Part shown: piece after piece, positions 42,233-49,998 of the stretch
Layout: every line of letters begins with the position of its first letter
How positions within the stretch are numbered: the stretch's first letter is position 1
Source: Paenarthrobacter sp. Z7-10
Lineage (GTDB): Bacteria > Actinomycetota > Actinomycetes > Actinomycetales > Micrococcaceae
Assembly: GCF_026932795.1 (NCBI RefSeq)
Contig: NZ_JADPVH010000007.1
Location: forward strand, 1 to 64,000
Direction of reading: 5' to 3'
Length of the DNA stretch: 64,000 nucleotides
Made by a program: the position numbers and the translations under genes
The notes under the pieces: model-generated
Seen by the model: only the letters and a program-made list of their open reading frames with translations
Databases searched by the model: none
What the model was told of the DNA's origin: nothing

Positions 42233-43543
42233 TCACTGGATGGGGATTTGAAGTGCGGCCGCGGCGAACGGGCTGACGCGGACCACATCGCCGACGACGA
42301 CGACGGCCGGGTTCGCGACGCCGACGGCCTGCGCTTGGTCAGCAATGGTCTCCAGCGTCCCAATGGTGACCCGCTGGTCCGGCGCATAGCCGTTCTCGAT
42401 GATCGCCACCGGGCAGTGGCTGCTCCGGCCGTTGGCGGCGAGCGCAGCCGCGGACTCCCGCAGCGTTCCCACGCCCATCAGCAGCACCACCGTGTGGTCG
42501 CTGCCCGCGGGAAGGTTGGCCAATTCCTCATGCCCGCTGACCATGGTGAACGCCTTGGCCAGGCCGCGGTGTGTGACCGGGATGCCTGCCGCGGCGGGAA
42601 CGGAGATCGCTGAGGTCACCCCCGGCACGACCTCCACGTCTACTCCGTGTTTCCGGCAAAAGAGCAGTTCCTCACCACCGCGGCCCAGAACGAAGGGGTC
42701 GCCGCCCTTAAGCCGAACCACTCTGTTGCCCGCCCTGGCTTCCCGGACCAGCATCGAGTTGATCTCGGATTGCGGAACCGGATGATGCCCCGGGGTTTTA
42801 CCCACCTCAAGAATCCGAACGTCCGGGGCAAGTTCAGCCAGCAGGCTCCTTGGTCCCAACCGGTCCGCCACCACGACGTCGGCCTGCGCCAGCAACCGGC
42901 GGCCGCGCACGGTGATCAGACCCGGATCCCCGGGGCCACCACCGACCAGCGCCACCGAACCGCCGCCGTAGGCCCCGCCAGCGCCCAAAGCCGAACCGCC
43001 GTCGTCGTTCCCGCCAGCGGCGTCCGCCCGACCGGCCCCGGACGAGCCCTGCAAGGTGGGTCGCCGATGCCGACGCAGCGGCAGGTCCCCCGATTCCAGC
43101 GCGGCAGCCACCGCGTTGCGCAGTGCCACCGCCCGGCGTGGATCTCCCCCGGCGTTGACCGCAATCTGCACATCGTCAATCCTCGCGACGGCAGGTGTCC
43201 ACGCCGCGGAGGCTTCATGATCCGAGGCGTTCACGCACCAGATGCGCTGCACCCCGGCGTCGGCGGCTACCTGGGTATCAACCTCCGGTACGCCGGTGGC
43301 CGTCTGGACAAACCAGACACCATCCATATCGCCGGAGCGGTATTCCCGGCACTGCCAGTTCAGCAGACCCGCGTCCACGAGCGCCAGCACTTCCGGTGAG
43401 GCCTGCGGCGCGACCAGCGTGACCGCGGCACCGGCGTCCAGCAACCCCTTGGCGCGACGGGCAGCAACCGGGCCACCGCCCACCACCAGGACGGTCCGGC
43501 CCAGCAACCGCAGCGCGATCGGGTAAGTATCCTGCACAGTCAT
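42233..43543 (-). CDS. cysG: Siroheme synthase: precorrin-2 dehydrogenase fused to uroporphyrinogen methyltransferase
   Basis: A 436-residue bifunctional enzyme. The N-terminal part (1-145) has the NAD-binding VLVVGGGPVAARRAKGLL motif of precorrin-2 dehydrogenase. The C-terminal part (about 195-436) is a SAM-dependent methyltransferase: VALVGGGPGDPGLIT, VRLKGGDPFVLGRGGEE and the VPGVTSA loop. Between them the usual dimerisation/chelation region is largely replaced by a Gly/Ala/Asp linker, so iron insertion may depend on the separate chelatase at 52695. It makes siroheme for the sulfite reductase. A GAAGGATC ribosome site precedes ATG. Confidence 0.92.
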   Translation of the reverse strand: MTVQDTYPIALRLLGRTVLVVGGGPVAARRAKGLLDAGAAVTLVAPQASPEVLALVDAGLLNWQCREYRSGDMDGVWFVQTATGVPEVDTQVAADAGVQRIWCVNASDHEASAAWTPAVARIDDVQIAVNAGGDPRRAVALRNAVAAALESGDLPLRRHRRPTLQGSSGAGRADAAGGNDDGGSALGAGGAYGGGSVALVGGGPGDPGLITVRGRRLLAQADVVVADRLGPRSLLAELAPDVRILEVGKTPGHHPVPQSEINSMLVREARAGNRVVRLKGGDPFVLGRGGEELLFCRKHGVDVEVVPGVTSAISVPAAAGIPVTHRGLAKAFTMVSGHEELANLPAGSDHTVVLLMGVGTLRESAAALAANGRSSHCPVAIIENGYAPDQRVTIGTLETIADQAQAVGVANPAVVVVGDVVRVSPFAAAALQIPIQ

Positions 43544-43605
43544 AGGAGATCCTTCGGGAGGCAGTGTGGGGAGGAAAATTTTCAGGAACTATTCGGCACG
43601 CGATT

Positions 43606-43696
43606 CGCGCTGCACCACATTGAGACCGCAAACCCCGTGTCCCGGGCAACACGCCGGAGGTTTTGGCTCGGTTTCGCCGCAATGTGGTGCAGCGCG
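43606..43696. repeat. 17-bp inverted repeat element upstream of cysG
   Basis: CGCGCTGCACCACATTG (43606-43622) and CAATGTGGTGCAGCGCG (43680-43696) are perfect inverted copies. The 57-nt loop contains further pairs such as CGTGT/ACACG. It lies 9 bp after the stop of the ABC permease and 62 bp before cysG; it may end the transporter transcript or form a structured leader for cysG. Confidence 0.7.
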
Positions 43697-43704
43697 CACC
43701 GGGT

Positions 43705-44607
43705 TCAGTCGGATCCGACCAGCAGGCCACGGCCGCGCAGCAACCGGCGCTCCAGCGGTGCAAAGACCAGCAGCTCCACGGCAATGCCAACCGCCAGGAT
43801 CAGCAGGATCGCGCTCATCACGGTTCCCATCTCGGAGAGATCCCTGCCCTGCTGCAGCAGCGATCCCAAGCCGAAGCCGATGGACCCGCCCATCGCGATA
43901 ATTTCCGCCGCCATCAGCGAGCGCCAGGAGAACGCCCAGCCCTGCTTCAATCCCGCCAGATAGCCGGGCAGTGCAGCCGGCAGCACAATCTGCAGCGTCA
44001 TCTCCAGCCGGCCGGCGCCGAGCACCGTCCCCATCCGGCGGAACTGATCGGGGACTTGGTCCACCCCGGCCACCAGCCCATTGATGATGGAGGGGATGGC
44101 GCCCATCAGCAGCACAAAATAGACCGTGGCGTCGGAGAGCCCGAACCAGATCACCGCCGCTGGCACCCAAGCCACCGAGGGCAGCACCTGGAGGCCGGAA
44201 ACCAGCGGACCCAAGGCCGTCCTCAGCGGCCGCACAGCACAAAGAAGCAGGCCGATCGGGGTAGCGATCAGGGTGCTGATGAGGAAGCCGGTAACGCCAC
44301 GCTGCAGGCTGGTCCACACAGCCTCCTGCACCGTGCCCTCCTGCCACAGCCCGGACAGCGAGCCGAGCACGTCCAGCGGCCCAGGCACAAGGTCGGCACG
44401 TTTATCCGCCATTACGACATAAAACTGCCACAACAGCACCAGCACGACGACGGCGGCCACCGGCGCGAGGATCTTCGCCAGAGTGCGGCGTGCGGCGGCC
44501 CGGGCCGCGTCGGAAGAAGGGAGGCTGGTCTGCAAAGCATCCAGCCCCGCTTCGACGTCACGACTCTGAGTCCGTGCACGTTCGGCGACTTTTGGTTCAG
44601 TGGACAT
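43705..44607 (-). CDS. ABC transporter permease, sulfonate/nitrate type
   Basis: A 300-residue inner-membrane subunit with six helices after a 45-residue cytoplasmic start. It carries the EAA-type loop seen in SsuC/TauC proteins (RMGTVLGAGRLEMTLQIVLP). It overlaps the ATPase gene by 11 bp. With the binding protein and ATPase it forms an importer; the sulfur context suggests organosulfonates, though nitrate- and bicarbonate-type systems look alike. Confidence 0.9.
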   Translation of the reverse strand: MSTEPKVAERARTQSRDVEAGLDALQTSLPSSDAARAAARRTLAKILAPVAAVVVLVLLWQFYVVMADKRADLVPGPLDVLGSLSGLWQEGTVQEAVWTSLQRGVTGFLISTLIATPIGLLLCAVRPLRTALGPLVSGLQVLPSVAWVPAAVIWFGLSDATVYFVLLMGAIPSIINGLVAGVDQVPDQFRRMGTVLGAGRLEMTLQIVLPAALPGYLAGLKQGWAFSWRSLMAAEIIAMGGSIGFGLGSLLQQGRDLSEMGTVMSAILLILAVGIAVELLVFAPLERRLLRGRGLLVGSD

Positions 44608-45412
44608 GGCGCCGGATCTCCTCGCGCAGCTCGGCAGTGATTTCCGCGGCCAGTGCCGCCGCCCGGGCCGGGCTCTTCTGCTCCGGCGAAACCTGCCATT
44701 CGTTCAGAACCCGCCCCGGCCGTGAGGACATCAGCAGCACCCGCTGGCCCAGCCGGATCGCCTCGCGAACGTTGTGCGTGACGAAAACTATGGTCCGGCC
44801 GGTCCGCCGCCAAACGCGCTCAAGCTCATCGTGCAACAGGTCCCGGGTGATGGCGTCCAAGGCGGCAAATGGTTCATCCATCAGCAGCACGTCCCGCTCC
44901 TGGGCCAGCGACCGGGCCAGGGCCACGCGCTGGCGCATCCCGCCGGAGAGTTCATGCGGGCGCTTGCCCGCGGCACCGCTGAGATGGACCAGCTCCAGCA
45001 GGTCATCGGCCCGGCTCGACCGTTCCGACCGGTCCACCCCGCGCAACTTCAGCGCCAGCTCCACGTTTCCTTTCGCCGTCAGCCAGGGAAAGAGCGCGGC
45101 GTCCTGGAACATGAAGGCGGCACCGTCGGCGGGGACTTCAAGGGCGCCCGACGACGGCGGCTCCAGTCCTGCTATCAGGTTCAGCAGCGTGGACTTGCCG
45201 CAGCCGGAGGCTCCCAGCAGCGCGACGAACTCACCTTGGCGGATCGTGACGTTGACGTTGGCCAGGACCGGAGCCCCGGTGCCGAATCGTTTTCCCAGCT
45301 TTTCCAGCGAGATCATCACCGTTGTGGCAGGGGCGCCGGTACCGGGGACAGTGGAGGACGAGGCTCCGGCCACGGCGTGCACCGTATCTGGCACCGACAA
45401 CTCCGTCCTCAT
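44597..45412 (-). CDS. ABC transporter ATPase, sulfonate/nitrate type
   Basis: A 271-residue ATP-binding subunit: Walker A GASGCGKSTLL, signature LSGGMRQRVALAR, Walker B VLLMDEPFAALDA, His switch THNVREA. The first 35 residues are a non-conserved Ala/Thr/Pro lead. ATG 45412 overlaps the stop of the binding-protein gene by 4 nt. It energises uptake through the next gene. Confidence 0.93.
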   Translation of the reverse strand: MRTELSVPDTVHAVAGASSSTVPGTGAPATTVMISLEKLGKRFGTGAPVLANVNVTIRQGEFVALLGASGCGKSTLLNLIAGLEPPSSGALEVPADGAAFMFQDAALFPWLTAKGNVELALKLRGVDRSERSSRADDLLELVHLSGAAGKRPHELSGGMRQRVALARSLAQERDVLLMDEPFAALDAITRDLLHDELERVWRRTGRTIVFVTHNVREAIRLGQRVLLMSSRPGRVLNEWQVSPEQKSPARAAALAAEITAELREEIRRHVH

Positions 45413-46575
45413 TTGAGTCCCAGCCCCGCCGGTGAAAGATCCGGCTGACCGGCCTCCGAGCGGAGCTTGTTCAGCAGCCGGAGATCAAAGATGCCATTGA
45501 TGTCCGCGGGTTTCGTCACGCCCGCATCGACTCCATGCTGCAGCAGCTCGTGAAAAGTGTTGGCCAGCGGATCAACGGTAAAAACCAGCTTGGACAACGC
45601 CCGCTTGATCACCTCCGGCGGCAGCGGCGAACCGGCCGCCGCCTGCAGTCCAGCATTGATCACACTCTCCGCCTGCCCGGGATGATCCTGCAGCCAGCTC
45701 ACCGACTCAACATGCCCCCTCAGCAGCTGCTCCACCGTTTGCGGGTGGGCGTGCACGAAGGAAACACTGACCACCAGGACGGTGCTGGCGAATTGCCCAC
45801 CGTCCCACAGGTCCTTCTCGTCGACCAGTACCTTAGCGCCGGCTTGGCGCACCAGCCGTGACGCCCACGGCTCAGGCAACCAGGCGCCGTCGAGCTGGCC
45901 GTCCTGGAAAAGCTTGAGCGTCTGCGCGTTATCCGTCGGATTGATGGTCACGTCGCCGCCACTCCCGGGGCGCGTTTCCAGGCCCTGGCCGGTTAGCCAG
46001 GAACGCAGCGCAACATCCTGCGTGCCGCCCAGCTGCGGACTCGCCAGCACCTTGCCCTTCAGATCGGCGGCGGAGTTGATGCCCGGCTTCACCACCAGCT
46101 CGGCCCCTCCCGAGGCAGCCCCCGCGATGATGCGCAGTGACGCCCCCCGGCTCGTCGCATAAGAGTTAATGGCCGGGTTGGGTCCCAGATACGCGGCGTC
46201 GATGGCACCGGCGTTCAAGGCCTCCACGGCAGCCGGCCCGGCGTTGAAAACCTGGCTGCTGAGCTTGGTGGTGCCCAGTTCTTTGGCGAAGAAGCCCTGC
46301 TGCAGGCCAACCAACGCGGGAGCGTGAGTGACGTTGCCGAAATAGCCCAGCCGCAGCTTTGCGGCGGGCGTCCGCTGTTGGATCTCGGCCACCGGAACCG
46401 TTTTGCCGCGGTGCTCTGCCGAGACCGACGCCACCACCGCGCCAGCGCCGATCAGCAGCGCCAGCCCGGCCGCCATCGCGCCTTCCAGGGCCCGGCGCCG
46501 CGGCCGCTTTTCACCCGCGACGATGCGCCTGGTGCGGGGTCCTTTGGCGCTTTCTGCCGGTTTTTTTGTAGCCAT
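45409..46575 (-). CDS. ABC transporter substrate-binding protein, SsuA-like
   Basis: A 388-residue periplasmic-type binding protein (NMT1/SsuA fold): LRLGYFGNVTHAPALVGLQQ, ALNAGAIDAAYLGPNPAIN, DGAWLPEPWASRLV. The N-terminus is very basic (RTRRIVAGEKRPRRR) followed by a hydrophobic stretch and no lipobox Cys, so it is likely a membrane-anchored protein. A TAGGGT -10 sits 6 nt upstream of ATG 46575 and no ribosome site is present. First gene of the transporter operon, 168 bp after cysN. Confidence 0.9.
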   Translation of the reverse strand: MATKKPAESAKGPRTRRIVAGEKRPRRRALEGAMAAGLALLIGAGAVVASVSAEHRGKTVPVAEIQQRTPAAKLRLGYFGNVTHAPALVGLQQGFFAKELGTTKLSSQVFNAGPAAVEALNAGAIDAAYLGPNPAINSYATSRGASLRIIAGAASGGAELVVKPGINSAADLKGKVLASPQLGGTQDVALRSWLTGQGLETRPGSGGDVTINPTDNAQTLKLFQDGQLDGAWLPEPWASRLVRQAGAKVLVDEKDLWDGGQFASTVLVVSVSFVHAHPQTVEQLLRGHVESVSWLQDHPGQAESVINAGLQAAAGSPLPPEVIKRALSKLVFTVDPLANTFHELLQHGVDAGVTKPADINGIFDLRLLNKLRSEAGQPDLSPAGLGLK

Positions 46576-46581
46576 GGCTAA

Positions 46582-46587
46582 ACCCTA
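46582..46587 (-). promoter_or_regulatory. -10 of a leaderless promoter (SsuA-like gene)
   Basis: TAGGGT on the minus strand, 6 nt before ATG 46575, with a fair TTGGCA 15 bp upstream. Confidence 0.45.
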
Positions 46588-46743
46588 GGGAAGCACGGGG
46601 GCTGCCAAAAGTGCCGGGGAAACCGGGGGTCATGCGGGTTCACGCGGCGTCACACTGGCACGGACCGAGGCTGTTCACAGGCGCGGCCAAACGGCCCGGG
46701 TGCCGCAGCGCCCGAACCGCCTGACGTCGCCGCAGCAAGGGGA

Positions 46744-48126
46744 CTAAATGCTGTACCGCTCGCCCTCGTGGTCGCCCGGGTGCTCCCTTACCAGCCCGGC
46801 GGCCAGGGTGTTGCCGTCCGTGGGGTCGATGACCAGGAACGCGCCGGTGCGGCGGTGGCGGGCGTAGGCCTCAACCGGCAGCGGCGAGGCCAGGCGCAGC
46901 TGGGCTGAGCCGATGTCGTTCAGTTCCAGGCTGGATGCTGGCTGCTCCCGGAAATTTTCCAGATCCAGTTTCCCGCTGATGACACGGACCAGCGCCTGCA
47001 CCGTGCGGCTGCCGTGCTTGATCAGAACCTTGGCGCCTTCTCGCAAGGGTTTGGGCGAAAGCCAGCACAGTTCGCCGTAGAGGTCCTGGCTGGTTTCCGC
47101 GAAGGTGCCGGCGGCGGCGATCAGGTCCCCGCGGGCAACATCGATGTCGTCGGCGAGGCGCAGCGACACGGACTGCGGCGCGACCGCCCGCTGCAGTTCG
47201 GTGCCGGCAAAATCGATGCCGACGACGACGGTCGGCCGCCCGGAGGGCAGCACCGTCACTCGCTCGCCCACCTGGATGGCACCGGAAGCCACCTGCCCTG
47301 CATAGGCGCGGTAATCACGGAAGGCCAAGCCGCCGTCGTCGTCCGCCAGCCCCGGCGCCAGCGCCCCCTGCGGCCGGATGACGGACTGGACCGGGAACCG
47401 GAACGGCTCCAGCCCGCCCTCCAGGTCATCCGTCGTCGCCAGCGTTTCCAGGATTTCCAGCAGGCTGGGCCCTGCATACCAGGGCGTGCGCGGGGACGCC
47501 GCCACCACGTTGTCCCCCTCCAGCGCCGAAACCGGCACTACCAGCACGTCGGCCAGGCCCAGCTCGGCACCAACCTGACGGACGTTGGCTTCGATGCCGG
47601 CGAACACATCCTCGCTGTAGTCCACCAGGTCAATCTTGTTCACCGCGACCAGCACGTGCGGCACCCGCAGCAGGCGCAGCACGGACAGGTGCCGGCGGGT
47701 CTGCTCCAGCACGCCCTTGCGCGCGTCGATGAGCACGACGACGGCGTCCGCGGTGGACGCGCCGGTCACGGTGTTCTTGGTGTACTGAACGTGACCGGGG
47801 CAGTCGGCCAGCACGAAGGAGCGGCGGTCCGTGGCGAAATAGCGGTAGGCCACGTCGATGGTGATGCCCTGCTCGCGCTCGGCGCGCAGCCCGTCGGTGA
47901 GCAGCGCCAGGTCGATCTTCTGGATGCCGGTGGCGTTTGCGCCGCCAAAGCCGCGGTCCGCGGAGGTGCGGGCGACGGCGTCGAGCTGGTCCGCCAGGAT
48001 GGCCTTGCTGTCGTGCAGCAGCCGGCCCACCAGGGTGGATTTGCCGTCGTCGACGGAGCCGGCCGTGGCGAAGCGGAACAGGGTCGATTCGCCGAGTGCC
48101 GGCGGTGAGAGAAGTTGTGCGGTCAT
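46744..48126 (-). CDS. cysN: Sulfate adenylyltransferase GTPase subunit
   Basis: A 460-residue translation-factor-like GTPase that, with CysD, forms adenosine 5'-phosphosulfate from sulfate and ATP. Seen: G1 AGSVDDGKST, the EREQGITIDVAYRYF switch, DCPGH (G3) and NKIDL (G4). It lacks a fused CysC kinase domain, consistent with reduction at the APS level. Its ATG overlaps the cysD stop by one base. Confidence 0.95.
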   Translation of the reverse strand: MTAQLLSPPALGESTLFRFATAGSVDDGKSTLVGRLLHDSKAILADQLDAVARTSADRGFGGANATGIQKIDLALLTDGLRAEREQGITIDVAYRYFATDRRSFVLADCPGHVQYTKNTVTGASTADAVVVLIDARKGVLEQTRRHLSVLRLLRVPHVLVAVNKIDLVDYSEDVFAGIEANVRQVGAELGLADVLVVPVSALEGDNVVAASPRTPWYAGPSLLEILETLATTDDLEGGLEPFRFPVQSVIRPQGALAPGLADDDGGLAFRDYRAYAGQVASGAIQVGERVTVLPSGRPTVVVGIDFAGTELQRAVAPQSVSLRLADDIDVARGDLIAAAGTFAETSQDLYGELCWLSPKPLREGAKVLIKHGSRTVQALVRVISGKLDLENFREQPASSLELNDIGSAQLRLASPLPVEAYARHRRTGAFLVIDPTDGNTLAAGLVREHPGDHEGERYSI

Positions 48127-49238
48127 CAGAAGTAGCCGTCTTTCTTGCGGTCTTCCATGGCGGCCTCGGAGATGCGGTCATCGGCCCGGGTGGCGCCACG
48201 TTCGGTCAGGGTGGAAGCGGCGACCTCGACGACGACGGCGGCGGCATCGGCCGCCGCGGACTCGACGGCGCCGGTGCAGGACATGTCCCCCACCGTCCGG
48301 TAGCGCACCGTTTTGGTCACCACCTGCTCCTCCGGGCGCGGCTGAGACACGTCGCCGACCGCCCTCCACATGCCATCGCGGGCAAAGACCTCGCGTTCGT
48401 GGGCGTAGTACAGGCCGGGCAGCTCAATCCTCTCGCGCTCGATGTAGCGCCAGACGTCCAGTTCCGTCCAGTTGCTGATCGGGAACGCCCGGACGTGCTG
48501 TCCCACCGTGTGCCGGCCGTTGTACAGGTTCCACAATTCAGGTCGCTGGTTGCGTGGGTCCCACTGGCCGAATTCGTCGCGCAGGCTCAGGATGCGTTCC
48601 TTGGCCCGCGCCTTGTCCTCGTCGCGGCGGCCGCCGCCGAAGACGGCGTCGAACCGGTTAATTTTGATCGTGTCCAGCAGCGGCACCGTCTGCAGCGGGT
48701 TGCGGGTGCCATCCGCACGCTCGGCGAGTTCGCCACGGTCGATGTACTCCTGCACGCTGCCCACCACCAACCGCAGACCCAGCCGCTCCACCGTGCGGTC
48801 GCGGAACTCGATGACTTCGGGGAAGTTGTGACCGGTATCCACGTGCAGCACCGGGAACGGCACCCGCCCCGGCCAGAAAGCCTTCGTGGCCAGATGCAGC
48901 ATCAGCACCGAATCCTTGCCCCCGGAAAACAGCAGCGCCGGCCGCTCAAACTCCGCCACCACCTCGCGGATAATATGGATCGCCTCGGACTCCAGCACGT
49001 CCAGCGAGGTCAGCCGCGTCGGTGCCGCCCCCGCTGGTGCGGCCCCGGGTGCCGCCTCCGCACCGAATGCCGCCCCCGCACCTTCGCCGCGCGGCTGATC
49101 TTCGATCAGCCCAGCGCGCGGCTCAGTCAGGCCCGATGCCACTCCCAGGGCGGCATTGGGTGCTGCGGCGGCGTCTGCGGGGGCGGCATCAGCGGTGGAG
49201 GTGGCCCCCGCCGAAACGATCGTCGTGGAAGTACTCAT
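48126..49238 (-). CDS. cysD: Sulfate adenylyltransferase subunit 2
   Basis: A 370-residue member of the ATP-PPi synthase fold: the PP-loop LLFSGGKDSVLML, VDTGHNFPEVIEFRD and GGRRDEDKARAKERI. It forms APS with CysN. ATG 49238 overlaps the cysH stop (ATGA), which decides the start. The first 70 residues are an unusual Ala/Pro/Gly-rich extension not present in typical 300-residue CysD proteins, and the C-terminus has an Ala-rich insert before the conserved KKDGYF end. Confidence 0.94.
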   Translation of the reverse strand: MSTSTTIVSAGATSTADAAPADAAAAPNAALGVASGLTEPRAGLIEDQPRGEGAGAAFGAEAAPGAAPAGAAPTRLTSLDVLESEAIHIIREVVAEFERPALLFSGGKDSVLMLHLATKAFWPGRVPFPVLHVDTGHNFPEVIEFRDRTVERLGLRLVVGSVQEYIDRGELAERADGTRNPLQTVPLLDTIKINRFDAVFGGGRRDEDKARAKERILSLRDEFGQWDPRNQRPELWNLYNGRHTVGQHVRAFPISNWTELDVWRYIERERIELPGLYYAHEREVFARDGMWRAVGDVSQPRPEEQVVTKTVRYRTVGDMSCTGAVESAAADAAAVVVEVAASTLTERGATRADDRISEAAMEDRKKDGYF

Positions 49239-49998
49239 ACGTGGAGCCCGCATTCTGTCTTGGAGGTGCCGGCCCAGCGGCCGGAACGGGGATCTTCGCC
49301 GGCGGCGACTTTCTTTGTGCAGGGAGCGCAGCCGATGGACGGATAGCCCTGCCCCAGCAGCGGATTGACGGGCAGGAGGTTGGCCTCGGAGTAGTCGACC
49401 ACCTCATCGAAGGTCCACGTCACCAGCGGATTAATCTTGACGAGGCCGTTGTTGGCATCCCACGACACCAGCGGGGTGCCGGTCCGGGTGGGAGATTCTT
49501 CGCGGCGCACGCCGGTGAACCAGACTTCGTAGCCGACGAGGGACCTTTTCAGCGGTGCGACCTTACGCAGGGCACAGCACTGGCCGGGATCGCGGGCGAA
49601 GAGGTCCTTGCCGAGGAGCGAATCCTGCTCGGCAACGGTCTTCGCCGGCAGGACGTCGACGACGTTCACGCGCAGGTTCGCGGCGACGGCGTTCCGCGTG
49701 GCACGGGTTTCCGGAAAGTGGTATCCGGTTCGAGGAAGAGCACGTCGATGCCGGGCAGTTGTTCTGCGACGAGGGCGGGCAGCACCGCGTCGGCCATGGA
49801 ACACGCGACGGCGGCGCTCCGGACGGAGAACAAGCGCGCCACCCAGGCAATAACGTCGACGGCGGAGGCATTCCAGTCCAGTTCAGCGCTGCCCGCCGCG
49901 GCCAGTGCCCGCAGCTCATCGTCGCTGCGGCGCGGCGACGCGGTCGGGGCAGCATGGAGGAGCTCACGGGGCGGCACCGGAAACGAACCCGTACTCAC
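49235..49998 (-). pseudogene. cysH: APS/PAPS reductase broken by a one-base frameshift
   Basis: The gene starts at GTG 49998 (GGAGA upstream, GTGA overlap with the sulfite reductase stop). The first frame reads to LPGIDVLFLE near 49732 and then leaves the family sequence. The next part (TGYHFPETRATRNAV, KDLFARDPGQCCALRKV, GCAPCTKKV, ECGLHV) is in another frame. One base missing near 49730, within CTCGA-ACCGG, would restore a continuous 254-residue enzyme with all four cluster cysteines. The paired Cys motifs indicate a 4Fe-4S APS reductase. It is either a true mutation that blocks sulfate reduction or a sequence error. Confidence 0.88.

Noticed and set aside
42152-43704. Cobalamin or SAM riboswitch near cysG
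   Set aside because: No recognisable B12-box or SAM core; only simple inverted repeats were seen.
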